Assembly: GCA_916700875.1 (NCBI GenBank) | Contig: CAKAKS010000031.1 | Location: 19,561,380-19,625,379 of the forward strand | Source: Sebastes aleutianus | Lineage: Eukaryota > Chordata > Actinopteri > Perciformes > Sebastidae | DNA length: 64,000 bases | Reading direction: 5' to 3' | In this document: piece after piece, positions 22,700-35,999 of the stretch | Layout of the letters: every line of letters starts with the position of its first letter | Position numbering within the stretch: position 1 is the first letter of the stretch | Notes under the pieces: model-generated | The model's input: the letters and a program-made list of their open reading frames with translations, nothing else | Told to the model about the DNA's origin: nothing | The model's database searches: none | Translations under genes and position numbers: made by a program

Positions 22700-24180
22700 C
22701 AGAAAGTGTATGAAAGCCACGATAGTTGTACATTCTGTCATGGTGTTACTTACGGATAGAATTATAGACCCCACTTTAAGAACCACTGCTTTAGGTGGTT
22801 GAATACCTTTCGGGGGCGATGTGACAGCACTCTCCACCACCGTCATCAAAACACTGAATGAGGGAATATCTTTTGGAAGTTCCTCCTTCAGTAGAGTTTC
22901 TGAATCTATGACAAAGAGCACTGAAGCTGTTCTGGAGGCTTACTGAGACACTTTCTGTTGCTTTTTTTGTCACCCATCTCTACTTTTACAGCTTGAGTAT
23001 ATAGTAATGAAGTGAGGCCTCTTTTTCTTGTCAAATATGTCTCTAAATTTGTTCAGCAACTTCTATTCTCCCTCTGAACCGTGGTTACATAAGCTTATAT
23101 TCACAGACAGTGTTCCCTCTTGACCACCGAGCCCTGTTGGTGAAGTGACCCGCGGAGGCAGAGCACTCGTCTCCTCAGACAGACTCTTCCGGCAGAGCTG
23201 TGGTCCTCCTCTACACAGCTGACTCCATCATTCAGTCCCAGGTGCCCTTGTCTGGCTCCGTGGGGCCGGGTGACATCATCGTCACCCCCCACACCCCCTC
23301 TCCCCTCTTCCACTGCTGTCTCTAATGGAAGCCCGGAGCTGGTGAAGGGGCCTCGTGAATAATTTAGGAGCTCTGGTGCACTTTATAACCTGGCCTGCAA
23401 GGCTAGCCGGGACATTCACCCTAAGTGCATTAGTATAATAGTCGGGGAGGAAACTAGCTCTTATTGACTAATATAATCAATAACGGTGCTTCTGTTCGCT
23501 GTTGAGTCCCTGGAGGTCGCTGTGTGTGTGGGATGATGGGCCAAACTACCAGAAAATACTCATGAGAACGACCAAAAAGTAACCTCACATAATTACACTT
23601 TGAGGAAAATCGGTTTATCCCCAATTCTCAGCGAAATGACACAGCTGATGAATAATTGGAGCAATTTTATTTATCCATTCGTTTCTTGACGTTGCCGAGT
23701 GAGGAGCCATCTGTAACAATCAGAAGCATAATTTCCCCACGGCAAGGCAAAGAAAGTCCACAGACTACATGCGTCATGTGTCTGAGGTGACTGATTTCAG
23801 CAAGGAACGAGCTCTATAATCAAGTAAATTCAGTGTCATTTTAGAGAGGACAGTGACGTGAGAAATGGCGTAATTATCCGAGGCTTCTTTAGTGAGATGA
23901 GAGTCCTCGGAATACTCATCCGGAGGAGGAGGAGGAGGAGGAGCTCACCTTCATGAGGTGAAAGCTGAAAGAAAAAATGACTCAATTCTAATTTACCAAA
24001 GTGCTTACACAGCACTGTAGACTCTACACAGAGAGCACACTGTTGGTAACATTGTTAGAAATAAACAAAAAAGAAAAGAAAAAGAGTTGCAACTTGGGAA
24101 ACGACTTGTGGTGAGCGTTGTTAAATACCCTTCTGTGTTTTTAGCTGCACTAGTGGCGTGGCTTTATGGATGGGGATGTT
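22700..24180. other. Intergenic with short GGA microsatellite
   Basis: No supported exon. A GGAGGAGGA run at 23920-23942 is the only simple repeat. Minus-strand frames at 23101-23313 lie in a GC-rich patch without domain features. Confidence 0.3.
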
Positions 24181-24182
24181 GG

Positions 24183-24345
24183 CCTGTTGGCTGCTCCGTC
24201 ACTTTTGGTCCAGATTAGGGCTTGGCAATATGGCCAAAATCTTCTATCACGATATAGAGAGATGAAGTCCTGATAAATTTAACCATTTTTTACCAATCGA
24301 GAATTGATAAAAATGATCATTAATCCCTCCAAAATACCACATTAA
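24183..24345. repeat. Fish interspersed repeat (GGGCTTGGCAATATGG type)
   Basis: GGGCTTGGCAATATGGCC with the following CTATCACGATATAGAGAG is a pattern seen at many loci in teleost genomes, usually at one end of a hAT-like MITE. The partner end was not found. Identification is from memory of the motif. Confidence 0.4.
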
Positions 24346-24814
24346 TACACCAAGACATTGAGGAACACCATAAAAAATACTATGCTGTGATTTGGTATCA
24401 AAAACTTTTGACATTTCTGCAAGAATTGCATTTAGCGGCGATTGGATGGCGAGCACTTCTGTTCTGGAAACTGCTCAGAAACCCCCTTATTGTCAATCTA
24501 CTTAGTAAAGCCATCCATCCTCTTAATGCTCTAGCTCTGTGGTTTGTGGTTGTAAAGTTTCATGAGGCTGTGATTATCCTAGACGTCACCACAGGTCATT
24601 TTATACAGTGAGGTCAAATTTTAAAAAATGGTCTCACTACAATTGGGCTCATTGGATCCACAAGAGTCTCAGCTGGTATCCAGTGATACCCAATTCATGC
24701 AATTCCAGGACTGTTTAGGGACCCCAGTATGCAGAAATATTCAAATACACCATTTAAGAATAAGCAAAAATAACACATTTACACTGCATAAAAAAACTAT
24801 ATCTTTTTTGACCC

Positions 24815-24958
24815 AAACTGCATGTGATTATTATAAAGTGGGCATGTCTGTCAAGGGGAGACTCGTGGGTACCCACAGAATCCATTTTCATTCACATATC
24901 TTGAGGTCAGAGGTCAAACGACCCCTTTGAAAATGGCCATGCCAGTTTTTCCTTTAAA
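24815..24958 (+). mobile_element. Copy D (partial) of the GGGCTGTCAA-end element
   Basis: It matches 22313-22455 nearly base for base in several stretches (AACTGCATGTGATTAT, AGTGGGCATGTCTGT, CATATCTTGAGGTCAGAGGT). It is truncated on both sides. Confidence 0.65.
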
Positions 24959-24959
24959 C

Positions 24960-25995
24960 TTTAGCTCTAAAACTGAGGGGGTTTTAATAGGCGTGGTAGT
25001 AGACAGTATATTTCTGTATAATTCGGGTCTCAGAAATCCTCAGTAGGCTACATCACTAAGTGAAATTCTATGAGTGAATGAAAAAAAAGATAAAAACCGT
25101 AAGTACAGATTTCTAAGTGCACCACTGGATTCAGGCCGGATCGGTTCCCATAAGAAGCAGTGGAGGTGCCAAGGTTCAGTGGCGGACGGCCTCTGTCAAT
25201 CTCTGTGTCGCATGCAGACGACAAAGGAGATGGCCAAGTGACCCCAGAGGTTGATTTACAATGCGTCAGCAGGAGCAGCAGTGTATCCCCTCCCCTCCTC
25301 CCAGCACGCTGAGGATTTATCACAGCCCAGTGGCGACGTGTGCCAGGCAGCCTGACTCACCATACAGGTCAGATTACAACATACTGTAGATACCAAGAGA
25401 CGTCTCTGGAGACCAGCCATGCTGGGGGCTTACATCACTTTAAAATCAAAGAACAAAATGGTGCTGTTTACACGTCACAACATCCATGGAGACCATTTTT
25501 GTTGATTTTCTGTGAGTAGAATGTGTTTTTTTTAACGACATAAACGCTTGAAAATCAAAAATAACAAAGCAAACGTTAAATACAGTACGACATTGCATGG
25601 CTCATAAACCTGCCTATAGCACTTGTCATCATAGAAGGTAATAATGTACTAACAGACCTCCGATAACAGCACCAAACACTAGATTCATTGGCAGTCTTGT
25701 TCTCATTATTACTGATCTCGTAAATCAAAACACAAACAACGGCCCAGTTCCCACTAAGTAAAACGGTGATATAACCTCTGATAGTTACGGTGCGTGACAA
25801 CATTAACTTAATAGCCCTTTAGTGGTTATTATGTTGCCCAGTGATGTCAGGTTAAAATACAGGCAACAGTCTGACAAGTACAAACTATTGGGGCTTCAGT
25901 CCAGTATGATGTAATGTGAACATCGAGATGTACTGTACGTGACCACTGATGAGGAGGTTAGTAAGCTGCATTTCTGGAGCCAGAGCTACTAGAAC
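24960..25995. other. Intergenic, no gene recognised
   Basis: Short frames only. No splice-supported exon and no clear repeat boundary. Confidence 0.3.
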
Positions 25996-26002
25996 AATTT
26001 AA

Positions 26003-26517
26003 AGAGGACCTATTATGCTCATTTTCAGGTGCATACTTGTATTTTGGGTGTCCAATAGAACATGTTTGCATGCTTTAATGTTCAAAAAACGCTTTATTTT
26101 TCTCATATTAGCTGTGCTGCAGAACCTCTTTTCACCCTCTGTCTGAAAACGCTCTGTTTTAGCTCCTGCCTGCCTCCCCTCCTAAAAAGCCCAGTCTGCT
26201 CTGATTGGTCAGCTGGTCCACTCTCTTGTGATTGGTCAACCAATCCAAACTCTTCAGCCTCCGCTCCAGCTCCAGTCTAACTAGCTTTGTTTTGGGACAT
26301 GCCAAACTAGCCGCTAGGCAGGTATTATGCAAATGTGTTACTTGGTGACATCACCACGTTACTTACAACAGCTGTGTCTTTGTCATCCGCGCTTGTCGCC
26401 ATTTTTGTGGCCATTTCTCTGTTGTTATTTTTCGTGGGTGTAGCTGGCTATCTAGCTTGCTATGTAGAGGATGACATCACTATTTTGAATCATGTCTACG
26501 AACCTCTGATTGGTTGA
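26003..26517 (+). mobile_element. TTAA-flanked MITE, copy 1 (empty-site copy, right end lost)
   Basis: It starts at AGAGGACCTATTATGCTCAT directly after TTAA (25999-26002). It matches 62649-62960 closely and resumes at GTTACTTG-TGACATCACCAC, matching 63279 onward. It therefore lacks the 310-bp insert present in the 62649 copy. The right TIR (GGTCCTCT) is absent; the similarity fades after about 26360. Confidence 0.65.
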
Positions 26518-26519
26518 TT

Positions 26520-28265
26520 GTTTATCTAACTAGTCTGGAACCAGCCTACAAAAATGCCTTCATCACATCATAAGAGGGTTATGCATTATTTAGTACAGTA
26601 CTACTCCTCAACAAGTTCAAAATGCAACGGTTAGATCATTGATTGAAATACAAATTTGACCTCAGTACCTCATTTCTGTCATTGGCTGGTTTCTTCATGT
26701 GAGAAAGTTAAAATCGTTGGACCGAACCTATTAATCCCCAGAACTTGCGTTGTGAAGGCCAGTGGAAAAATCTCATTTGGGGAAGTTAACAACCAGCAGT
26801 CCTCACCTCTCCCTGCAACCACACTGTACTCTGAACTGGTCCAGTGGAGCTGCTCAGTGGCCAAAAATAACCTCTGAGAGCCGAAACAAGATAATAGCTT
26901 CGTTTTGTCTCCCCAAAACAACTTCTCTTGCCAAAGCATGCATGTATTAAAAGTTTGGATTTCTACATTGGCTTTTTTTAGGGGCATAACTTAACTTAAT
27001 TTCTGCGTTAGTGTATCCAGGCTGTTGTTTATAATGTGTGCAATAATAATATGGTTGTTAAAGGACTTTGTTCCTATATGTTGAAAGTTACATGGATGAG
27101 AGGACCTTAAAAAGTGATCAGAAAAGTTACTGGGTCTGCTGATGAAGACCAAGTGACATGATCGAAAGCTACAGAATATCTACTAAATGGACCTGAAATC
27201 CTTCTTTGACATCAGCATTAAAATGTTGAATGTAAAAAGATTTCCAAATCTCCTTCCAAAGTATTCTCACAATGCAGTTTCTTTGGAGAGGAAACACATC
27301 GCTCTCCTGCCTGCGACTATTAAACAAACATGTAAGTGCAACCTTGATCGCGAGGAGAAGATGACTTCCTGCTCGCCGCTCACGCCGTCCACGGAGAGGT
27401 TAAGGCGGTCTGGAGAAAATCCCATTCACACCTTGCTCAAACGCTCCACTGTTCGGGCCACAATGGGAGCCTTTCTTTCCTTCGTGTGACACCGAGCGTC
27501 CAAGGTTAGCAAAGTTCAGCAAGCACATGATTTTTATTTGAAAATCTATAAATTGTGAAAATGAATGCCCCTGTGTTTATTTGTGCTTCACTCCACTCTC
27601 AAGCCCAGAGGCCTCATTCTGCTTGCCAGCTGCCAACCTATTAGCACCCCCACAGAAACCCGAACAGTGCTGCCACGGGGCCGGCTGTTTGTTTGACTTT
27701 GTCATATTGAATTGAGACGCGCAGACTTGGTGGACGGGGAGGTGAGAATGGGCATTGACTCATTTTGAAGAGTGCACTTGTTAAACCTCTGGCCATCTCG
27801 GACGATGTTTAGACTGGGAAGGAGATCCAAACTTTTGACTCTGGTCTTGGACGATCCGCTTGTGGCTGAGATTTGCGCTGCTGAAATGCTGAGAGGTCTG
27901 AAGACGAGCTTTGCATTCTTTCTGGACCTCAGTGCTGACTCGCAAATTCATTTAATGGGGAGAGCTTGAATAAACATGGAAAAGGACAGAAGCATTTGGG
28001 CACTGAAATGTTCTCAAATTGTTGTCACAGAATGTGTCTTAAATGTCACTGCAGATCTTGTAAAGATATGAAGTCTTTGTGAGTGTAAATTGTTGTCATT
28101 TAAGTGGTCGGGTCATCCGACATATTTTATCATTTTTATTTTAGTGGTATCTAGCCGTGCAGATAGTTTGGGTTTTAGGTTTTGAGCAGTGGGCTACCTC
28201 CGGTTCTGTTTGTGAAAGTTAATTACAACTCTTTTGCTGCTTGAAAATGTCTTATTCAGTGTTCG
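26520..28265. other. Intergenic, no gene recognised
   Basis: Frames at 26656-26987 and 27187-27489 have no domain content and overlap opposite-strand frames. No repeat was identified. Confidence 0.3.
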
Positions 28266-28267
28266 GT

Positions 28268-28412
28268 TGTATTTAGCTCCACCTTCTCGTCTCACTTTGC
28301 AAAAAAACAAGATGGCAACGGCCAAAATGCTCCACTTGAGGCTTCAAAAGCCCACAAACCAATGCGTGACGTCACAGTGACTACGTCCACTTCTTATGTA
28401 CAGTCTATAGTT
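28268..28412 (+). mobile_element. CAGTCTATG-end repeat, copy 2 (right half)
   Basis: It matches 58985-59153: TAGCTCCACC-TCTCGT, GCAAAAAAAC-AGATGG, GACGTCAC-GTGACTACGTCC, ending ACTTCTTATGTACAGTCTAT. Only the right half of the element is present. Confidence 0.6.
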
Positions 28413-28414
28413 TT

Positions 28415-31400
28415 GAGGTATCCGCCTGGGAACAATGTACAATAGATATAGTCAAACGTAGCTAGCTTACCTCCAATTCTCTCTGCAAAATGGACGAGCC
28501 ATACTGTCCACGTCTTCCTAGCCACCTGCGAGTTCATATACACCGGCGCCACGTTTTTCCGACGTTTCAGCAGACAGGATGGCCCTGATGATCAGGGCAG
28601 CACGTTTCTGCCTTGTTAGCATTGTGACACGTACAGACCTCTGCAGGCAAACAAACATTACGTGCCTCGGAGCTTTAAAAACTGAAATTATGAATCTTTA
28701 TTGATAACTGTCAACAGCCAGAACGACCCTCAGGGGCCGATGGACCGTGTTTTTTTTCTATGTTACTTGTGAGCACATAAATCGTGAGCTTTGGCTTTAC
28801 ATCGCAAACGATCTACTTATACAGTAAGAGTAGGAATTACACAACATTTCTAAAATCGTACAGTGTATGCCCAACTTTAGCCCTGCTCATAAAACCAAAA
28901 CTATTTGCATGGCTCGATACCACAAGGGGTTGAGTGGTAAAATATGTTTTTCTGTAATTTGGGCAAACTGACCCTTTTTACAGTAAGGTTACTAGCAACT
29001 GTGGTGTTTCAGTTGCCGAGTTGTCTTGAGCTGCGCAGCCACTCTGTTCAATTTTCCATCTTAATAAAATGTCACAGAGCTGAATCTTCGTCAGAAAGGC
29101 CAAATAGTGTTCCAGGCAGCTGCAAGTGTATGGTTTGGAGCCCCGCACAGGAGGAATCTGCCTTGTAAACCGATATGGCTGTCCAGTCATGACCTCAGCC
29201 TCCAAGTATGAATTCTCAGTATGATCTGTGGGTTTAAAAGCCCGGCTTTCCAGGATAACTGAGGCTAATTATCATGTGTCTCTGTGGAAAACAACAGAAG
29301 GCTCAGAAGCTGGATGGATAAAAAGCTCTCAAGGTGTCGGCATTACCGCCTATATGTCAGTATGTCAAAGTGTTGTGTCGAACATGTTTGCATTATATGA
29401 CTTTTAAAACTATCAAAGCGTGGTTTGGCCGTGTTTCTTCCTCGCAAGACAGCGAAAGCGCCACTGATCTTTTATGTGGGACTTGCTCCTCGTGTTTCAC
29501 TGAATGAACTACAATAAACCCAAACTCCCCGATGTGTGCTTCCAGCGGCAGATGATTTCTGGCCCCGGCCTATACGGCAACAGATGCATTCAAGCTGCTA
29601 TCCAGCAGGCCTTTAGGAGTGATGGCCTTATGATCCCGATGATGGATCCCGATGATGTACACAGTGTGTCGTATCATGCAGACGGCAGGTGGTCTTGTAC
29701 AGCAAAGCTCTCCTGGTGTCCCCCTGGGGGTAGGAGGATGGATAGGGCGGCCTGGTTCCCTCAGGCTCTCAGCTGTGAATGGGTTTAAGTGATAATAGCT
29801 CCCACTCTGCTCTGTCCATTAGCTTTAAATACTCTAGCTTCGGTGTGATGTAATTGAAGTTGTGAGGAGCCCTTTGCATCTGCCTGTGTTTTAAAAGATT
29901 ATGACGCAGACAAGAGTCACAACACTCAACTGAAAGGATGGGCAATGGATTACACACATTTCTCGATATGGTGAATTTTCTGGAAATGAAACTGCGAAAA
30001 CAGCCAGAATGTTTTTCGCAAAGCCAGTGAGCTTAGTGTTAATGTGTTACTGTAAAGCTGCTCTGCTCACAGGCCCTTTTTCACATAAGATATTGACATG
30101 TTATGGTAGGAAAAACACAAAATTAATGGCTGAATTCCATTTAGCTTCAGTTTCAAGGACCTGGTATTGTGCATGTTGGCTCACTGAACAGTGTAATATA
30201 ACTGAACCATTGTTATTAGTATCAGCTGTGCTTTCCCTATTATTACAAGTCAAAATGTCTGCTGTTTATTGCTTTGTGACATTGCACACAATGCCCTATC
30301 AGAGATCTTTAATATTGACTCAATACTGAAGTTATTGAGGCAGACACTGGAGAGTTACAATCTGATGTATTGGCAGGTTTTGCAGTTGAAAAATAAAACT
30401 TCAGTGCACCCTGGTGGACAGACTATGCAATGAAGACACTTTCTAATTGACCATAATTTGGGTTTCTGTTAGGCAACTTCTCTGCTGACACCCATAGATC
30501 TGCAATAAGCCAATATCTTGGTCCAACTCTACTGGACAATTACTAGGACAGTACACCTCAGACTGTGGGGGAACAGGTGTTAAATGAGAGGCATGTGTGA
30601 CCAGGGATAAGTGTTGAGTGGAAGATCAGGGTTCCTACAAATTTTCCATTTCAAAATTCAAATTTTTTTCCAGACTTCTTTTTGTAGATTTTTCAGACCA
30701 TATAGCTAGATGTTTATATAAAATGTTTTTAAAAGCCAGCTGGTGACATGTATGTTACATTCCTATGCTATTATGCTTCCAAATAATTCCCAGAAGATTA
30801 TAGCTCAAACAAAAAAAACTTATGTAAATTTACACAACTGTATACTTACATCCTCTACAGTAGCAGGATGTTCTTGTACAACTCTTGAAGAAACTAGAAA
30901 TAAGAGCTACAGTCCATTGACTTTGTGTTGCATGCCATACTTCTTGCCTTGCTTTCGACGACATCAACCTCACTTTTCCCTGCGCTCTCTCACACAGTGG
31001 TAACACTGGCTGCCTGCTCCGATCGTCATGAAAAACCCTGCTTGTATGATCAATTTTTTTGAAAATTCTGAATATATATTTTAGAGAGCAGAATAGGGGC
31101 AGACCTGGAAATGACAAATTCCATACTGTGTAAGAACCCTGAAAGATTCACTGACATGGAACAATAAAGAATATATTGATAGCAGGGGTATCAAAGCACA
31201 TTGAGTGCAAGTTTCCCCACTTGCAGGAGATGCTCTTTTGTAGACCCAGTCAAAAGCAAGTAACAGCCAGCCAATTTCACCCTGGGGTGAAGTGTTTGCA
31301 GCTCAGAGGTAAATATTTCCCCACCTGCATTACCAATTAACTGACCTATAAGATGTCTAGATTCTCTGCACAAGCGCACACATGAGGCAGACAACTGAAA

Positions 31401-32205
31401 TCTCACAGCAGCAACTTTCTCTAAGCTTAGAGCGACCTCTAGTGATGATAAACATTAATGGCAAGGGAGCAAATTTCTGGTATGAACCATTTAATAGAAC
31501 TTTAAGTACAAGACATTTAAGAATGTAAAATCATTTAAAAAGTATTGCTGTACATTTTACACACTTCAAGACATTAAGAAACTCCCATTTAACAAAAATT
31601 AAAAAAAATTAAAAGCCACACTCATCCACAGGCCCCTTTATATTGGAGACCATTTTAAAGCATGCCACAAGTTTTAGATTTGCAGCCACTTGGAAGAAGT
31701 TACTAAGCTATAAAAATAGCTTGACTGGGATATAAATTTGGGACTTGGTCAAATTGTGTTGTGTAGCAACATTTGTGTGCTGACTGTTCAAAATATTGTG
31801 CTCGGGGTCAAGATTTCAGTCGGCCAAGTAGTGCATTAACGAACGGTGTTAGAAGCGTTGTGAAAATGGTGAATTGGGCTGCATTAGCGTATTCATTGGT
31901 AGCCGACTGAACCTCATGTCGAGTAAATATTTCTGATACGGTGACATGGTTCAAGAGCAAGTCAATTTTTCCAAGACTAAACTGCCATTGTGCAGGTTAG
32001 AGGGCCAGCTTTCAGATTGAAAACTCAAAATTAAAAACTTGTAGCATACTTTGAAAAAAAAAGGGTCAGTAAGAGTATAAACGATCGTCACTTGATTAAA
32101 ATGCAAACCACCGACAGTCCTTGGCGTGCAGCTCCTTCAGTCACGTTAAAAAGTTTTAAGTTACAACTGTACAAATCCAGCACATTGTGCCAAACGCATT
32201 GTCAT
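28415..32205. other. Intergenic region downstream of cyclin B1
   Basis: No supported exon. The right-hand part should contain the ccnb1 3' UTR, which runs leftward from 32206. I could not pick its poly(A) signal with confidence; a TATAAA-type variant lies on the minus strand near 31637. Confidence 0.35.
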
Positions 32206-32206
32206 C

Positions 32207-35200
32207 TCACTGGGTGAGCTGCTTTGCAAAATCCTTCACGACTGAAGACTTGAGCTGAGGGATGGTGGCAATCCTCATCTGCTTTGAAGTAGAGTATTTG
32301 CCTTTAATGGCCTGCAAGAAAAGAGAAAGATGGTTAGAATTATATCAAAATTAAGCTACACCGACTGCTTACTTAAGATTAAAGCTCTTCAATTATGTAC
32401 ATTGTGGCTGCAGATCTAGTTTAAACTAGGACTGTCAAACTTCAGTTAGCAACTTGTGATTTTTAAGGGTGTAGCGAGCTCAGTTTTAAAGCTAGTGAAG
32501 ATACTGGCATCATATGAAACAGTTAATGTGCAAGTTCCACTACACTTACCATGTGCTTGGTCAGCCCATCATTCACCTTCACAACATTCTTGGCAATGTG
32601 TGCCATCACAGGAAGCAAACTCTCTGCCGTGTAGTCCATGTAGTGCTGCAGTGTCGCATCCTGAGGAGAGACATTTCAGAAGAGTTTGGCCTTCATACAA
32701 GCATTCAAACAGCAGTCCAGAGCAAAGGATTAGGCCCGTTTGATGCACATCAACCAATAGTGCCATACAGCCTCAAAAATCCTGTATCCGTTGAGCTATA
32801 ATAGTTTGGAATAAAGGAGACAACACTAGAAGCCACTCGCGACCAGAAGTTAAACTCACCCATTCGCCAGCATCCAAGATCTGGAGGGTAAGAGAGAAAG
32901 CAGCACATGCCACCATGGAAGGTGTGAAGTGAACCATCTCGTAGTCGACCATGGTGAGCTCCAGGAGGTATTTTGCCAGGGTGTGTTGCTCAGCAGTCAC
33001 CTGAGGGGAGAGACGAGGCAGGAATAGAAGTTAGCAGCTGATATTGATTAAAGCTCTCAAATCAATCAACGAAGCCAAGGTCGGCTGGTTTAAGATGCTG
33101 CTACAAACCTCGTAAATCTTTGAGGCCCTTCTGAGGAACTGCAGGGGAAGAGGGCGGCCTATCTGGAACTTGAGCACCCGGAGAATGGTCATCTCCATGT
33201 CTCTGATCTGGGCGGTGGTGTAGGCCCTGTCTGTCACGTAGGCGAAGTCTGAGATCTCCGGGGGATACATCTCCTCGAATTTGGAAGCAAGGAACATGGC
33301 GGTCACGCCGACCAGCTGCAGTTGCTTCTTGGGGACTGGGTGGTCCTGTTGAAGGGGCAATCACATGCAGATTTTAGAAACTGGGGTGGCATATTGATAG
33401 AAGGCCAGGATGTTTAGCTATATAGTAGCTGCGGTTCATGCAGAGAAGTAACTGACGGTTTCCAGTCACTCACCTGAAGAAAGCGGTCGATGATTCCCAC
33501 AGTCATGTACATGGTCTCCTGCAGCAGACGGAACTTGAGGCTCACTTGCACTAGCCAGTCAATGAGAATGGCCCTCATGTTACCAGTCACCTCCTTACCC
33601 TGCAGATAAGCAGGTTTGACATCCTGCTCAACCTTTATAGAGAGAGTAAACTGGTTAAAACCCAAAAGAGGAGAGGGGATGATACCCAGATCAGATAACA
33701 TTTTTGCTGCCTTGCCTCAAGCTGTCGGAGGTACTTGTAGATGTCTTTCACATATTCGCTGCAGAGCATGGGGTTGTCGTAGTCATCTGCGTCCACGTCC
33801 CTGATGGCGGTGTGAAGCATGACATCGGAAAACGCTTGACAGAGGTCAGCAGGCGCACAGCCAGAAGTCTCCATTGGAGTGGGGGATGCTGGTTCAGGGA
33901 CAACCTGGACAACCTGGAATGGTGGAAATCCCAACATGAGGGCAAACAAAACAGAAGCACCACACCCAGCAGTCATTTGTGTCTCAATGGCCAGATAGCT
34001 GTTGGCATTTTCAACTCACCTGCACCTCAGGCTCAGGTTTAACAGGAACAACATTTTCTGGTTTTGGTTGTTCAACCTTCTTGGTGGCGACGACTTTGGT
34101 CTTCTTAGTGGCCTCTGTCTTCACAGTCTAAAATTAAAAAGAGGGATTTAAGTCTCAAGTCAGGGCTGAAATGGTAATACAGTTTGAAGTCTTTTAAAAA
34201 AAAAAAAAAACAGTAAACACTCTGGATTGCACTGTTCGATATTTGCAAACTCTATCATCTATGACAATTAAAGCAGCCTAGATTTTTGAATGCCGGTCAG
34301 ACAAAACAAGCAGTTAACCCATTACCTTGGGCTCTTTGGCCATGTTAAGAGCATTTTAATCTTTCAGAAGCAAACAAAATGAATATAATCAGTAAATGCT
34401 ACTCATCACTCATACATCCTGTTAACAGTTCTCATTGAAAATACTGTTAACTAAATTGCAAATTTACATTACCATTTCATATGTACTTAGGTTTATCTTT
34501 ATTTTTAACTGCACTATGTTATGCCTTAGATCACCATGTTGCTTCTGCATTTACCTGTGATTTCCCCTTTGTATATACTTATCTTATGAGCAATTTTTTA
34601 TTGCCAATGACAGCTTTGTTGGAATTGATAAAGGACAAATAAAAGAGCCATGAACTTAAATGTAAGTGCTTGCTTAGAAGGAGATAAGGTTACTGGTACT
34701 GGACTGGAGCATTAACACATTTCTTACCACCCTTTTGCTCCAGGCCTTCTATGGGCACAGCTGTTAACCCAGTTTGCATAATTACTTATATGCAACATGC
34801 AGACATGAAAATCCCACAAGATACAAAGAGAAGTCTTTAAAAATCAGTGTATTAAGCCCACAAAGACAGGGCTATAGTGTATTAGCATTTTAGCACTATG
34901 AATTGACTTTCAGATAACCTTTCATTTCCCATAGATGCTACTCATCACTTATACATCCTGTTAACAGTATTTTCAATGGGAAAACTGTTAACTAAATTTT
35001 ATATGTACTTAAGTTTATCTTTATTTTAACTGCACTATTTCATGCCTTAGATCACCATGTCGCTTTTGCATTTACTTGTGTGATTTCCCCTTTTAATATA
35101 TATATATATACACACACATCTTATGAGCAATGCTGAAGGAACCTGAGACAAAAGACTTTTTTGCTGGAATTGATAAATGACAAATAAAGAGCCTTGAACA

Positions 35201-35914
35201 TATGTGTAAATGTAAGTACTGGACTGGAGCATTACCACCCTTTTGCTCCAGGCCTTCTATGGGCACAGCTGTTAAACCCAGTTTGCATATAAGGATTTTA
35301 CTTATATGCAACATGCAGACATGAAAATCCCACAAGATACAAAGAAACATTCAAAATCAGTGTATTAAGCCCACAAGCATTTTTAAGGCATTGTGTATTT
35401 GCATTGTAGCACTATGAATTGACCTTCATAAAACCTTTTCCCATCGGAAATAACACACTGTAAACTACCAAAATGTCATAATTAAGTCACATTCTTACCT
35501 TTTTCTGCACTTCTTTGTTCACTGCGATGTTTCCGATCTCGCCGAGCGCTGCTCGAGGCTTCAGCCCGGTGGTGGTGGAGACCGAGCAGGCCTTCCCACC
35601 GAGGTCGGTCCTGGTAGAAGCCAAGCGGTTCTGCAGAGAAAATAACAATAAAAGCATTTAGCGTTAAAGTGATATTGCATGTTATTAATGTATTGCTCAA
35701 GTCTTTAAGTCGAATTGCTATTATAGAACGGATGCACGAGCGCAGACCTCACCTCACAGCGACGCACGAGGGCATTTAACATTTCAAACAAATAGAAATT
35801 AAATAAAAACACATTTTCTTCTGCACAACTTTCAGGTCATATGTAACAAATGCATTGAAATATATATATGAAAAAAAGCTTTAAAGTACGTACTCTGGTT
35901 ACTCGAAGAGCCAT
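32207..35914 (-). CDS. ccnb1: Cyclin B1 (G2/mitotic-specific cyclin)
   Basis: Nine coding exons: 35894-35914, 35499-35630, 34020-34127, 33716-33913, 33474-33632, 33109-33345, 32860-33000, 32550-32660, 32207-32311. They give 403 residues (MALRVTR... to ...KQLTQ). Seen: destruction box RAALGEIGN at 33-41; nuclear-export/retention motif LCQAFSDVML at 111-120 after the phosphosite region PTPMETSGCAP; cyclin N box with MRAILIDWLVQV at 172-183; and a C-terminal cyclin fold ending in HIAKNVVKVNDGLTKHM and the PQL motif. The protein activates Cdk1 to drive entry into mitosis and is destroyed by the APC/C through the D box. Intron 4 uses a GC donor (GAG|GCAAGG); all others are GT-AG. Intron 2 contains a tandem duplication. 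The length is close to the human protein. Upstream CCAAT and CHR-like motifs fit G2/M control. Confidence 0.97.
34396..35447. repeat. Tandem duplication of about 539 bp in ccnb1 intron 2
   Basis: Unit 1 is about 34396-34934 and unit 2 about 34935-35447. Both start at ATGCTACTCATCACT and share long identical blocks (GCACAGCTGTTAA, CAACATGCAGACATGAAAAT, CTCCAGGCCTTCTATGGGCA), with scattered indels and a (TA)n/(CA)n run only in unit 2 (35096-35117). Confidence 0.85.
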
Positions 35915-35999
35915 TTCGAAATATGCGTTGCTTCAACAAACAGATGGAGAATCGTAATGGAGAATGATGAGGTGTAAGTTTTTAGTTTCAGCCTCTTGG

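Noticed and set aside
33704..34042. A + strand 112-codon frame across ccnb1 exons 3-4
   Set aside because: Antisense to cyclin B1 coding exons and spans an intron; a shadow.
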